Below, piece after piece: positions 27,885 to 36,491 of a stretch of DNA of 64,000 bases. The DNA is taken from NCBI GenBank assembly GCA_945881775.1, contig CAMCVE010000001.1:127836-191835 (forward strand), given 5' to 3'. The notes beneath the pieces were generated by a model, which saw only the letters and a list, made by a program, of their open reading frames with translations, made no database searches and was not told where the DNA came from. This DNA is from Bacteriovorax stolpii. GTDB taxonomy: Bacteria > Bdellovibrionota > UBA2428. Both the position numbers and the translations under genes were made by a program. Position 1 is the first letter of the stretch. Every line of letters starts with the position of its first letter.

Positions 27885-28811
27885 CTAGAGTTCGACGAGC
27901 CAGTTGCGCTCTTTAAGGGTTTCAACAAAATCTACAAGAAGCCCGTTCCGAAGAGTCATTTCGGTCACGAAAATATCTTCTTCTTTGAGCCAATGAAGGA
28001 CCTCACTCAGAATAATGGCACCAGGAACAAGCACGCGCGCACGACTCGGCGCCAAAGCGTAATCACTTTGCAGCGAGCGCACGTCTTCATCGAAGCTATG
28101 AACGATCCAGTCATCCAGATCTCCGAGGTGAATAACTGCGTTCTTTTTGCGGGCACAGAGAATTTGTCCCAGACTTTGAATCGCACCCGCCGATCCCACG
28201 AGGTAGTCAAAATTACGAGGGGGCTTCTTTCGATTGAGAACCGAACGCACATTTTCTCGAAGCTTGGCCTCAGCGCTAGGACGCTTGCGGTTGACGTCCC
28301 ACTTGAGTGCCAAGCGAACCGATCCCATTTGAAAAGAATCCTGTCCGAGCTTTTTCCAGCCTTCGCCGAACTGTGCCACTTCGGTGCTACCACCCCCGAT
28401 GTCCACAAGCACACCGCGCTCCACAAAGGGGTACTCCCACTCAAGACCTTGTGCGATCACTCGGGCCTCTTCAAGACCGCTGATAACCTGAATCTTGAGT
28501 CCCAACTTCTGCCGAATCTCGTCGACAAATTGGGGACCGTTGCGGGCATCGCGAAGCGCACTGGTTCCGACAACGCGCACGAGTGGCATATTGAAATGGG
28601 CCAAATTGTCCCGCATGCGTGTGAGCGCCTTAAAAGCCATCGTCTTATGACGGGGGGAAATGATTCTTTCTTCGAAGACTGAGGCTCCCATTTGAACAGG
28701 GTGGCGCTCTTTGTGAATGATCTTAAACGGGACCTTACGCCCTGAGCCCACATACTGGGCCACTGTCATTTTAAAAGAGTTTGAGCCCAGATCGAGGACC
28801 GCAAAAAGCAC
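27885..28811 (-). CDS. Ppx/GppA family phosphatase
   Basis: LFAVLDLGSNSFKMTVAQ, VVGTSALRDARNGPQFVDEI, GVLVDIGGGSTEVAQF. Confidence 0.92.
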   Translation of the reverse strand: MLFAVLDLGSNSFKMTVAQYVGSGRKVPFKIIHKERHPVQMGASVFEERIISPRHKTMAFKALTRMRDNLAHFNMPLVRVVGTSALRDARNGPQFVDEIRQKLGLKIQVISGLEEARVIAQGLEWEYPFVERGVLVDIGGGSTEVAQFGEGWKKLGQDSFQMGSVRLALKWDVNRKRPSAEAKLRENVRSVLNRKKPPRNFDYLVGSAGAIQSLGQILCARKKNAVIHLGDLDDWIVHSFDEDVRSLQSDYALAPSRARVLVPGAIILSEVLHWLKEEDIFVTEMTLRNGLLVDFVETLKERNWLVEL

Positions 28812-28814
28812 GTT

Positions 28815-29255
28815 TTAAGCCTCTTGCTCGGTCAAGGCATCCTGGAGAGCTTCAATGAAATCGGTAAAGAGATCCCTGTGTCGGGAGTCTTCGAGGGGAA
28901 ACTCATAGACACTCGCACCACGCACGACGTCGATCGCCATACCAAGAATTTTTTGGAACTTTTTAGGGAAGGCCGAGGTCGTGATCGTCTCAAGTTGAGC
29001 CTTGGAGAGAGTGATAACGCCGATCAGAGGCTCCTCAACAGGGTGCAACTCGCAGAAGACCTCTTCATCCAGGAGGCCGACACAGACCCAGCCACTCTCG
29101 GCATTTTTCCAACGCCAGTCCAGGCGCAGACCGGCAGTGCGCAGGCTCTGCATCGCGGCATCCAGAGAGCGGAATTGTTTGCCGGGAAGCATGCCTCGCA
29201 CCGTGCTGATTGAAGGCTTCACGGATTTTCTTTTGAGGGGATGCGAGGGACTCAT
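28815..29255 (-). CDS. hypothetical protein
   Basis: 146-aa ORF immediately upstream of the Ppx/GppA gene on the same strand, 3-nt spacing; no recognised motif. Confidence 0.6.
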   Translation of the reverse strand: MSPSHPLKRKSVKPSISTVRGMLPGKQFRSLDAAMQSLRTAGLRLDWRWKNAESGWVCVGLLDEEVFCELHPVEEPLIGVITLSKAQLETITTSAFPKKFQKILGMAIDVVRGASVYEFPLEDSRHRDLFTDFIEALQDALTEQEA

Positions 29256-29355
29256 CGGAGCACAAGGTATCGCGGCTGAACATCTCTTTCCAGCACATTA
29301 TCCGTGAATTCCGAGATGGATAAGGCTATGACTCCCCTCAGAAGCAATCTGCGCC

Positions 29356-30432
29356 ATGATCGAAGCCTTTCACCTCAGAGAAAACCGCGCACTCATTGAC
29401 GCCAAGTGGCGCGAGAAGCGCCTTTTGACGAGCGAAATTCTCGGTTGCGACCCTATCCGCGCGCTGCAACCCGACTTAACGGCCGGTCGACTGCGTCTGG
29501 ACCTCATGTGGAAAGAGGGCCTCATTGGCATCCGAGACGAGAATGATGGCTTCACAGAAATCCGCGAACCGGACTCTGCTCATCCACGCATTCGCGGCAT
29601 GATGAACCTGCTCTTGCAGGATCCTCTGCCTGTCGCTCGAGCAGGACTTCGTTTTCGCTATTCCATGCAGGAAGATCTCTGTGGACTTTGGATCGATTGC
29701 TCCAACGAAGAGATCAAACAACTCAAAGATGAGAAAGCCTGGCTCAGCCGGACCCTCACAAAGAAGCGCTGGGTGATCGAAGCCGGTCAAAAAGGCAAGG
29801 AATTTAGTCTTAATGAGACCGGAGAAGTCCTTTTTCAAGAAGCCCGCTCGCATGTTTGGCTCGCCAGTTTTGACGCCAACAACGATGAGATCCCGCTCCG
29901 CTCAAAGATTCATCTCTTCTCGCAGCCCGGCCCCGAAGTGAATCGCGCGATGATCGCCTGTGGTTTTGAGCTGCTGGACCTCCTGAAGACATCCCCGAGA
30001 AGCTGGGCCGAGTTTGGAGCTGGATACGGAAACCTCACTGCAGCCTTTGCCTCACTCCTTTCCGAGGCTCGAATTTGGACCTCGGAGATACACCCCCTAG
30101 CGGTCGAGTGCCTCGCTGAGAACGCGAAGCACTTCTTTGCAAAAGCCGAGTTGCAGCTCACGGCCGCCAAACTCGATGCCGTCGCTTCGGCAAGTGATCT
30201 TTGGATTCTCGATCCACCTCGTCCGGGGTTCCCAGAACTCTTTGATGGGCTCGCCCTTCGCCCCGACCTCAAACCCCACTCCGTTCTCATCTATCATTGT
30301 CACTCCAAAGGACTCCTCGGCGACAGCTCTCGCCTGAAAAGTCTTGGCTACGCTCTCCAGGGATGGTCCTCGGTCGATGCGTTCCCTGGAACGCCCTATC
30401 ATGAGGTCATCTCGCTATGGAACTTGTCGTAA
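29356..30432 (+). CDS. TrmA/RlmD-like RNA (uracil-5-)-methyltransferase family protein
   Basis: LFSQPGPEVNRAMIACGFELLDLL, WAEFGAGYGNLTAAFA, LWILDPPRPGFPELF, SVLIYHCHSKGLLGDSSRLKSLGYALQGWSSVDAFPGTPYHEVISLW. Confidence 0.8.
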   Translation: MIEAFHLRENRALIDAKWREKRLLTSEILGCDPIRALQPDLTAGRLRLDLMWKEGLIGIRDENDGFTEIREPDSAHPRIRGMMNLLLQDPLPVARAGLRFRYSMQEDLCGLWIDCSNEEIKQLKDEKAWLSRTLTKKRWVIEAGQKGKEFSLNETGEVLFQEARSHVWLASFDANNDEIPLRSKIHLFSQPGPEVNRAMIACGFELLDLLKTSPRSWAEFGAGYGNLTAAFASLLSEARIWTSEIHPLAVECLAENAKHFFAKAELQLTAAKLDAVASASDLWILDPPRPGFPELFDGLALRPDLKPHSVLIYHCHSKGLLGDSSRLKSLGYALQGWSSVDAFPGTPYHEVISLWNLS

Positions 30433-31595
30433 GTTGTTCACCCGGCCTCGAAGCCCTACTCGCCAAAGAAATTACGGAACTCTGTCCGCGGCTAGAACCC
30501 ACGATCGAACACGGTGCGGTCCGAATGCAAGCACCTCTTGAGCCCACGGACGATGAGCTCCGCGAGATCTATCTCCGAAGCCGTCTGGCCTCGCGTATCC
30601 ATTCGAGTCTGCGCAGTTTCGCCGCCCAGAACGCGGCAATGCTTTATGACCAAACCCGTCGCGTCGCGTGGCAAGATTTCCTCTCGCCCGAGAAAAGTTT
30701 CATCGTGCACTCGCGCGGTGAATCGAAGGCCTTCGATCTTCGTTTTGCGGGCCTCAAGGTAAAAGACGCCATTTGCGACGAAGTCAGAAAACATTTTCAA
30801 GGCGAGCGACCCAACGTGGACCGCGAAAATCCAGACGTTCGAGTCACTCTTTTCCACAGGCTCGGCCGCTGTGAAATTTCCCTCGACCTTTCGCGCGACG
30901 TTCTTCACCGCCGGGGTTATCGCATGGACGCCGGAGAAGCTCCACTGCGCGAAAATCGCGCGGCAGCCTTGGTTCGCCTGACCGCTTCGCTCGCAGAGGG
31001 CCATGAAGAGGCCCACGATCCCTTTTGTGGATCAGGAACACTTCTTATTGAATGGGCATCCTTGGTGCTTGGCGCTCCACGAGCTCTGGCCTTTGACGGC
31101 GAGGATCCCCTCTTCAAACTCCGTCCTGAACTTAAGGATCCGTTCCGCAAGCGTCACCAAGAACTCATGCAGCAGTACCGCAAGAACATCGAGAAACGTG
31201 TGGCATTAGGCGTTCCACTGATCACGGGAAGCGACACCTCACCGGCCGCCCTCGAGGCAGCGCGCAAGAATTTGAAAGCCGCAGGTCTTGAAAAACTTTG
31301 CCGCCTAGAGAAGGGCGACGCCCTAAAACTCGAGACCAAGGCCCGCGTTTTGCTCGCAAATCCACCTTACGGAGAACGCCTCGAAGACACCGATGCTGCG
31401 ATCGAAATTCTGAAAACTTTCGGGAGACACGTCAAACATCAACTCGGGCCCTGCACTCTCGGTGTGGCACTCGCCAAGACCGGACTCACCAAGCATCTTG
31501 GTTTCAAGCCCGATCTCAAACTTGCCGTCGACAACGGACCGATTCCCATCGAGTTGTCCGTCATCAAAATCTACGAAGGACGAGCCCCTCGCTAA
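30417..31595 (+). CDS. THUMP-domain class I RNA methyltransferase (RlmL/Trm14-like)
   Basis: MELVVSCSPGLEALLAKEI; HRRGYRMDAGEAPLRENRAAALVRL; DPFCGSGTLLIEWA; ARVLLANPPYGERL. Start overlaps the upstream gene by 16 nt. Confidence 0.9.
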   Translation: MELVVSCSPGLEALLAKEITELCPRLEPTIEHGAVRMQAPLEPTDDELREIYLRSRLASRIHSSLRSFAAQNAAMLYDQTRRVAWQDFLSPEKSFIVHSRGESKAFDLRFAGLKVKDAICDEVRKHFQGERPNVDRENPDVRVTLFHRLGRCEISLDLSRDVLHRRGYRMDAGEAPLRENRAAALVRLTASLAEGHEEAHDPFCGSGTLLIEWASLVLGAPRALAFDGEDPLFKLRPELKDPFRKRHQELMQQYRKNIEKRVALGVPLITGSDTSPAALEAARKNLKAAGLEKLCRLEKGDALKLETKARVLLANPPYGERLEDTDAAIEILKTFGRHVKHQLGPCTLGVALAKTGLTKHLGFKPDLKLAVDNGPIPIELSVIKIYEGRAPR

Positions 31596-33166
31596 ACTGT
31601 AGCGTCGGGATCTTTCGGGAGTTCAAGGCGAGGATAAAGACGAGGCACTTCACCAAGCGGTGTCCCCTCTTTGGGACGCAAACCTGTGAGCTCCCAGGCC
31701 AAAACCTCTGGATCATTTGTAAAGCCGAGCGCGCTACGCAGCTTGCGCGAACCCTCGGGAAGCACGCTTTGCATGACCACTGACAAGAGCGACAGCGCAT
31801 CGAGCATGGTTCCGAGCACAGCCGCAAGCCGGTCTTTTTGCGCGGGATCCTTGGCCAGCGACCAGGGCTTGGTGTCGTTGATATACCGGTCGCAGGTCGC
31901 CACTGTTTCAGCGAAACTCGCCAAAGCCACGTGGTAGCGAGCATTTGCAAATTCCTCTGCAAACTTAGACGGAAGTCCGTCCACCTTCGCGAGCAAGGCA
32001 CGATCCTCATCATTCCGGTGTGCCGCACTTGGAACTCGCGCCTCGAGATTCTTGTGCACCAACGTTAGAGTGCGAGATGCGAGATTGCCGATTCCGTTCG
32101 CCAATTCTGAGTTCGCACGACTCACAAAAGACTCCCAAGTAAAGCTCGCATCGACACCATAAGACATGTCGCGCATCAGAAAATAACGAAAGGCCTCTGC
32201 TCCGAAGATTTCGTAGACCTTCACGGGATCCACGACGTTCCCCAAGCTCTTGCTCATTTTGAGTCCCGCCGTGAGCCAAAATCCATTGACCTGCAATTGC
32301 CGCGCAGGCTCGAGGCCAAGAGCTAGCAACATCGTCGGCCAGTAAACTGCGTGCGTCTTGAGGATATCCTTACCGATAAGATGCTGTGACTGGCCCCACA
32401 AATCGTGACGGAAACTTTTCTCCTCGGCGAGAGGTCTCCCGGTGTAGCCCAGCCCTCCGAGATAGCTCAGCAGGGCATCGAACCAAACATAAGTAACGTA
32501 GTTCCTGTCGAAAGGGAGCGGAATCCCCCATGTGATACGGGACGTGGGCCGTGAAATACACAGGTCCTCGAGGGGCTCTTCGAGCATCGCGAGCGCCTCT
32601 TTCATATAGTGATGAGGAACAATGGCATCCGAATGACCACGGTAATACTCGAGAGTCTTCTGGCGATATTTCTCCATATTGAAGAAATAATTAGACTCCT
32701 CTCGAATCTCAGGCGGGCGCTGATGATCAGGACACAGCCCCTTCTCATCCCACTCTTGATCGGTCCGGAAGCGCTCACAACCCAGGCAATACTTGCCCGT
32801 GTAACTCGAGAAACGGATGTCTCCTTGATCCTTCAGACGCTGGAGAGCTTCCTGCACCAATTTGATGTGCGAGGGGCGCGTGGTTCGGTAAGAAATGTCG
32901 GGATTGAGACCGAGCAACTTCCATGTTCCTTCAAAAAGCGCAGCCACCTCATCAACGAATTCCATAGGTGATTTGCCAGCTTTTTCGGCAGATTGGGCGA
33001 TTTTTTCGCCGTGTTCATCAGTGCCTGCAAGGAAGAAACATTCGCGTCCTTGCTGGAGCGCAAAGCTCTTGAGGGTGTCCCCCAAGAGGGTGGTGTAAGC
33101 GTGTCCCAAGTGCGGTTTTGCGTTCACGTAGTAGAGGGGAGTTGTGATGTAGAGGGGTTTTCCCAT
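31592..33166 (-). CDS. metG: methionyl-tRNA synthetase
   Basis: YITTPLYYVNAKPHLGHAYTTLLGDTL (HIGH-type), YCLGCERFRTDQEWDEKGLCPDH, GLKMSKSLGNVVDP (KMSKS). Start trimmed to MGKPLYITT. Confidence 0.95.
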   Translation of the reverse strand: MGKPLYITTPLYYVNAKPHLGHAYTTLLGDTLKSFALQQGRECFFLAGTDEHGEKIAQSAEKAGKSPMEFVDEVAALFEGTWKLLGLNPDISYRTTRPSHIKLVQEALQRLKDQGDIRFSSYTGKYCLGCERFRTDQEWDEKGLCPDHQRPPEIREESNYFFNMEKYRQKTLEYYRGHSDAIVPHHYMKEALAMLEEPLEDLCISRPTSRITWGIPLPFDRNYVTYVWFDALLSYLGGLGYTGRPLAEEKSFRHDLWGQSQHLIGKDILKTHAVYWPTMLLALGLEPARQLQVNGFWLTAGLKMSKSLGNVVDPVKVYEIFGAEAFRYFLMRDMSYGVDASFTWESFVSRANSELANGIGNLASRTLTLVHKNLEARVPSAAHRNDEDRALLAKVDGLPSKFAEEFANARYHVALASFAETVATCDRYINDTKPWSLAKDPAQKDRLAAVLGTMLDALSLLSVVMQSVLPEGSRKLRSALGFTNDPEVLAWELTGLRPKEGTPLGEVPRLYPRLELPKDPDATV

Positions 33167-33312
33167 AGGAGAATTAAGCTTTCTTCCTGCGCGCGGGTCA
33201 ATGTGCCTAGAGGGAAAAAACACGAAAAAATGTTTGTGCCCTATTGCAAGAGTGAAAAATCAGGTAGAAATAGAAACTAAGAAACGATCCACTAGAGGAG
33301 AAATTAGGGATT

Positions 33313-33744
33313 ATGGCAAAGAAAGCTACCAAGAAAACCGCAAAACCCGCTAAGAAAGCTACGGCTAAAAAGGCAACCGCTAAGAAAGCGACTGCTAAGA
33401 AAGCCCCCGCAAAGAAAGCAACCGCTAAAAAGGCAACTGCTAAAAAAGCTACTGCCAAGAAAGCTCCTGCAGCTAAGAAAGTTAAGACCAAGCGCAAGCC
33501 GAATCCTGCTTTCATGAAGCCCTTCAACCCCAGCGAAAGCCTCGCCGTTGTCGTCGGCAACAAGCCCCTTCCCCGCACTGAAGTTACCAAGAAACTTTGG
33601 GCTTACATCAAGAAGAACGGCCTGCAAGACTCCAAGAACCGTCGCATGATCAATGCAGACGCTGCTCTTAAGGCTGTCTTCAGCGGCAAGGGTCAAGTCT
33701 CGATGTTCGAGATGACCAAGCTCGTCAGCAAGCACCTCTCGTAA
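33313..33744 (+). CDS. SWIB/MDM2 domain protein with histone H1-like Lys/Ala repeat N-terminus
   Basis: N-terminal (A/T)KKA repeats (MAKKATKKTAKPAKKATAKKATAKKA...) followed by AFMKPFNPSESLAVVVGNKPLPRTEVTKKLWAYIKKNGLQDSKNRRMINADAALKAVFSGKGQVSMFEMTKLVSKHL, a SWIB domain. Confidence 0.92.
   Translation: MAKKATKKTAKPAKKATAKKATAKKATAKKAPAKKATAKKATAKKATAKKAPAAKKVKTKRKPNPAFMKPFNPSESLAVVVGNKPLPRTEVTKKLWAYIKKNGLQDSKNRRMINADAALKAVFSGKGQVSMFEMTKLVSKHLS
33316..33485 (+). repeat. in-gene short tandem repeats coding for (A)KKA(T/P)AKK
   Basis: Repeated units of gctaagaaagc.acc/gctaaaaaggcaac within the SWIB-protein gene. Confidence 0.85.
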
Positions 33745-33774
33745 TTCGAGAAGCTTTCGCTCACTAGCGAAACC

Positions 33775-33807
33775 AAACCCGCTTTCCGAAAGGAAGGCGG
33801 GTTTTTT
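33775..33807 (+). terminator. Rho-independent terminator downstream of the SWIB gene
   Basis: AAACCCGCTTTCC-GAAA-GGAAGGCGGGTTT followed by TTT; 13-bp stem with one G-T pair. Confidence 0.92.
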
Positions 33808-33838
33808 CATTCGCGCAGCTCGGAATGAGCGCCAGCGC

Positions 33839-33897
33839 GGATGCTCGAGCACGAAAGCGTGCGCCTGTGGCACGCTTTCCCGCCTCGGCACTTGCTC
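33839..33897. repeat. direct repeat copy 1 with hairpin GAAAGCGTGC-gcctgtg-GCACGCTTTC
   Basis: Perfect 10-bp inverted repeat 33853-33862 / 33870-33879. Confidence 0.88.
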
Positions 33898-33927
33898 GGT
33901 CGCTCCGGTGCTCACATAGCCTCTGGT

Positions 33928-33985
33928 GGATGCTCGGGCACGAAAGTGTGCGCTTGTGGCACACTTTCCCGCTCCGGCACTGCTC
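33928..33985. repeat. direct repeat copy 2 with hairpin GAAAGTGTGC-gcttgtg-GCACACTTTC
   Basis: Perfect 10-bp inverted repeat 33942-33951 / 33959-33968; differs from copy 1 by a compensatory base-pair change. Confidence 0.88.
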
Positions 33986-34061
33986 CGCGCCTCACTTCCC
34001 TCCCGCCTAGCTGGCATCTCATTCTGAGCTGCGCTAGTTGCGGAGATGCTCGTGTAGGAGA

Positions 34062-34823
34062 CTACTTTTGGCCGAGTTCTTTGAGAAACTGGAGGGCTTG
34101 GTGGGAGTCGTTGAAGAACTCGACCTGCCACGCTTTGTGCTCGATCTCCGTTGCCCAGCCGCAGTGCTCGCCGACGAGGATGGCGTATCCCTCGCGTTTA
34201 AGGGCTTCTTCGACCGCAGGCCTATCCAGGAGATCGTCGCCAATCACAACGGGTTTAAATGCGCACCCTGGAGCGAGGCCCGCCTCGACATCCCGTATCG
34301 CGAAACTTTTGTTGTATTCGGTCGAGAGGAGTTCTGCCCCGCGAGCGCCCACGTGCCAGACCCAACCTTTTAGACCCGTTGGCAAAGGGTGGTGCAGGAT
34401 GAACTTATGAAGCTCAGCCATATTCACGTTTTGGTAGGGAGCAATCCGCAGACTCGAAGGCTTCACCTCGAGTCTGAGACCCTTGTTGGCTTCGAGAGAC
34501 TTTTGGTAGATCTCGATAAGTTCTGGCGGTAATGCGGGGCCGACGAGAGTGCTGGTTTTGGCCGTGGCGTTCCAGCGCAGAGAGCCCTGAATAAAATAAC
34601 CAGAAAAAAGAAGATAATCTGACAGTACGGATCCCAAGGATTCTACGCGTCGCCCCGTATTCCAATAGACTCCGCCGCTCTTCTTGGAGAGCGAAGCGAC
34701 GACCTCGTAGATTTCTTGAGGATCATAAGAGCGCCCTTCCCAGACTTCGAGATGGGGACAAAGAGACCCGTCAAAATCTAGGAAGAAATAGAGATTCTTG
34801 AAGGCCGCATTTTGAAGTTTCAA
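34062..34823 (-). CDS. HAD-family phosphatase, trehalose-6-phosphatase-like
   Basis: LYFFLDFDGSLCPHLE, VYWNTGRRVESL, FKPVVIGDDLLDRPAVEEAL. Confidence 0.75.
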   Translation of the reverse strand: MKLQNAAFKNLYFFLDFDGSLCPHLEVWEGRSYDPQEIYEVVASLSKKSGGVYWNTGRRVESLGSVLSDYLLFSGYFIQGSLRWNATAKTSTLVGPALPPELIEIYQKSLEANKGLRLEVKPSSLRIAPYQNVNMAELHKFILHHPLPTGLKGWVWHVGARGAELLSTEYNKSFAIRDVEAGLAPGCAFKPVVIGDDLLDRPAVEEALKREGYAILVGEHCGWATEIEHKAWQVEFFNDSHQALQFLKELGQK

Positions 34824-34862
34824 TTAAAGAACATGTTAACATGAATGCCTCCAGGAGGAAAA

Positions 34863-35621
34863 ATGTTCAAAGAAAGCATTCTTTATACTGCCGCCCTTAC
34901 GCTCTGCTTGGTCGCCTCTCCGTCGCTCTCTGCCGCCGCACGTTCCGGAAAAGCCTACGCTGTTGGAAGCGGACTGGCCTACCCCACACTGAACCACTCC
35001 CTCTTCGTCAATCCCACAGCTCTCGTCGACTCTCCCAAAGCGAGCCTGCAGGGATCGTATTTGGTCGACCCCGAAGATATCCACGCCTCACTCACGAGCG
35101 GTGGCTCTTCCGTGGGCTTTGGTGTCGGCTACCGCCAAGTTGGCTCGAGCTCGGTTGAGGAATTCGGTCTCGCAGGACGAATCAACGTTCTCACCTTAGG
35201 AGCGACGTTGCGCACTCAAGAATTCGACAATGTTGACGCGGATGTCGGCGGAAGTTTGGATTTTGGATCGATGCGACTGGCTGTCATTGGACGTAGCGCA
35301 AACAGCGGCTTTGAGCGTGTCGACGCCGGACTTGGTTTCATGGCGGGACCTTTCACGCTCGGATTTGACGTAAAAAAACCACTGGCCGCGGGCAACGAAG
35401 CTCTTTTCTTCGACGCCGGCCTTGCGGTGGGCGACGGCAAAATTTCAGCCGGAATGGGTTACACCTTCGCCTACGATGGAACAGACTTTGTTGAAGGAGA
35501 CATCCACGCAGGACTGAGCCTTATGGTCACAAGCGGGATTGCTGCAGAAGCCTTCTACAAGCCGAGCAACCAAGAGTGGGCACCGGGTGACTGGGTCGTG
35601 GGCGCAAGAATCGCCCTCTAA
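34863..35621 (+). CDS. secreted hypothetical protein, possible outer-membrane beta-barrel
   Basis: SD AGGAGG before ATG at 34863; signal peptide MFKESILYTAALTLCLVASPSLSAAA; alternating Gly/aromatic beta-strand-like pattern throughout. Confidence 0.65.
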   Translation: MFKESILYTAALTLCLVASPSLSAAARSGKAYAVGSGLAYPTLNHSLFVNPTALVDSPKASLQGSYLVDPEDIHASLTSGGSSVGFGVGYRQVGSSSVEEFGLAGRINVLTLGATLRTQEFDNVDADVGGSLDFGSMRLAVIGRSANSGFERVDAGLGFMAGPFTLGFDVKKPLAAGNEALFFDAGLAVGDGKISAGMGYTFAYDGTDFVEGDIHAGLSLMVTSGIAAEAFYKPSNQEWAPGDWVVGARIAL

Positions 35622-35627
35622 ATCCTC

Positions 35628-36491
35628 ATGAGCGCTCTTCGTGTTTCTCGGCCAGCTGTGATCTTCGTGCGGCCTCAGGCCGCGGGTAATATTGGAGCGC
35701 TAGCCCGCGTGATGTCCAATTTTTCTATCGAGGAGCTTCGACTTGTAGGTCCCGCCCCTCTTGACTCCAATTCACTGGATGCCTTTTCAAAAATGGACTG
35801 GGCTCTCGCCTGTAAGGGCCGCGAAGTCCTCGATAACGCGAAATACTATCCTGACCTCGCATCCGCTCTAGAGGGCCTGCACGTCGCACTTGGGAGCTCC
35901 GGGAAAAAAGACAATTTCTTCGATTTGGGATACACGCGGCCCTTTGTGTCGCCCACGCGAGCACTCGGTGAGATCCAGGCTGAAAGTCGTGAGGCTCCAG
36001 AGATTTTGAAATGGGCCTTTGTTCTTGGCCCGGAGGATGACGGTCTGAGCGCTGAAGAAGCTTCGCTCTGCCAGAAACTTGTGCATATTGACACCTGCGA
36101 CCAGAATCCCTCAATCAATCTTGCGATGGCAGCGGGCCTGTTTTTGTACCACTGGCACCTCTTCAATCAGGGAGAGATTTCGCATGAGGCTCCGTCCCGC
36201 TCCCAAGCGGTTATCGAGGGTCAGGCGGCTTTTGCTCTCGATGCTGGCGACCGTCTCGCTACTCTCGACGAAAAAGAAGCTCTCTTGAATTATGCCGTCG
36301 AGGTCTTGCAGACGACACAGTTCTTTAAAACTCCGGACCTTGGAAATTCCCGAGCTCGCCTCAGACGCTGGCTCCAGAGCGCACCTGCACCTCTCAATGA
36401 CCTCCGTGTTGTGTTCGAGGCGCTCTATCAACTCAAGTGCAAGGCGCAAGGCCACTTCGAAGCTCGCGATTTCCTCAAACGAAAACCTTAA
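35628..36491 (+). CDS. TrmJ-like SPOUT tRNA/rRNA 2'-O-methyltransferase
   Basis: PAVIFVRPQAAGNIGALARVMSNFSIEELRLVGP; WAFVLGPEDDGLSAEEASLCQKLVHIDTCDQNPSINLAMAAGLFLYH. Confidence 0.88.
   Translation: MSALRVSRPAVIFVRPQAAGNIGALARVMSNFSIEELRLVGPAPLDSNSLDAFSKMDWALACKGREVLDNAKYYPDLASALEGLHVALGSSGKKDNFFDLGYTRPFVSPTRALGEIQAESREAPEILKWAFVLGPEDDGLSAEEASLCQKLVHIDTCDQNPSINLAMAAGLFLYHWHLFNQGEISHEAPSRSQAVIEGQAAFALDAGDRLATLDEKEALLNYAVEVLQTTQFFKTPDLGNSRARLRRWLQSAPAPLNDLRVVFEALYQLKCKAQGHFEARDFLKRKP

Larger units (their letters stand above)
33813..34034. repeat. ~222-bp intergenic element with imperfect terminal inverted repeats and two internal hairpins
   Basis: Left end gcgcagctcggaatgagcgccagc (33813-33836); right end gctggcatctcattctgagctgcgc (34010-34034), reverse complement gcgcagctcagaatgagatgccagc. 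Internal direct repeats at 33839-33897 and 33928-33985. Confidence 0.85.

Noticed and set aside
27993-28682. 229-aa plus-strand ORF
   Set aside because: Antisense of the Ppx/GppA gene.
33207-34131. Minus-strand ORFs (127 aa and 275 aa) with AFLAVAFLAVAF-type repeats
   Set aside because: They are exact antisense of the Lys/Ala repeat SWIB gene and the hairpin element; repeats are a frame artefact.
33825-34410. Plus-strand ORFs through the hairpin element (61 and 189 aa)
   Set aside because: They cross the inverted-repeat element and run antisense into the HAD phosphatase gene; no coding signature.
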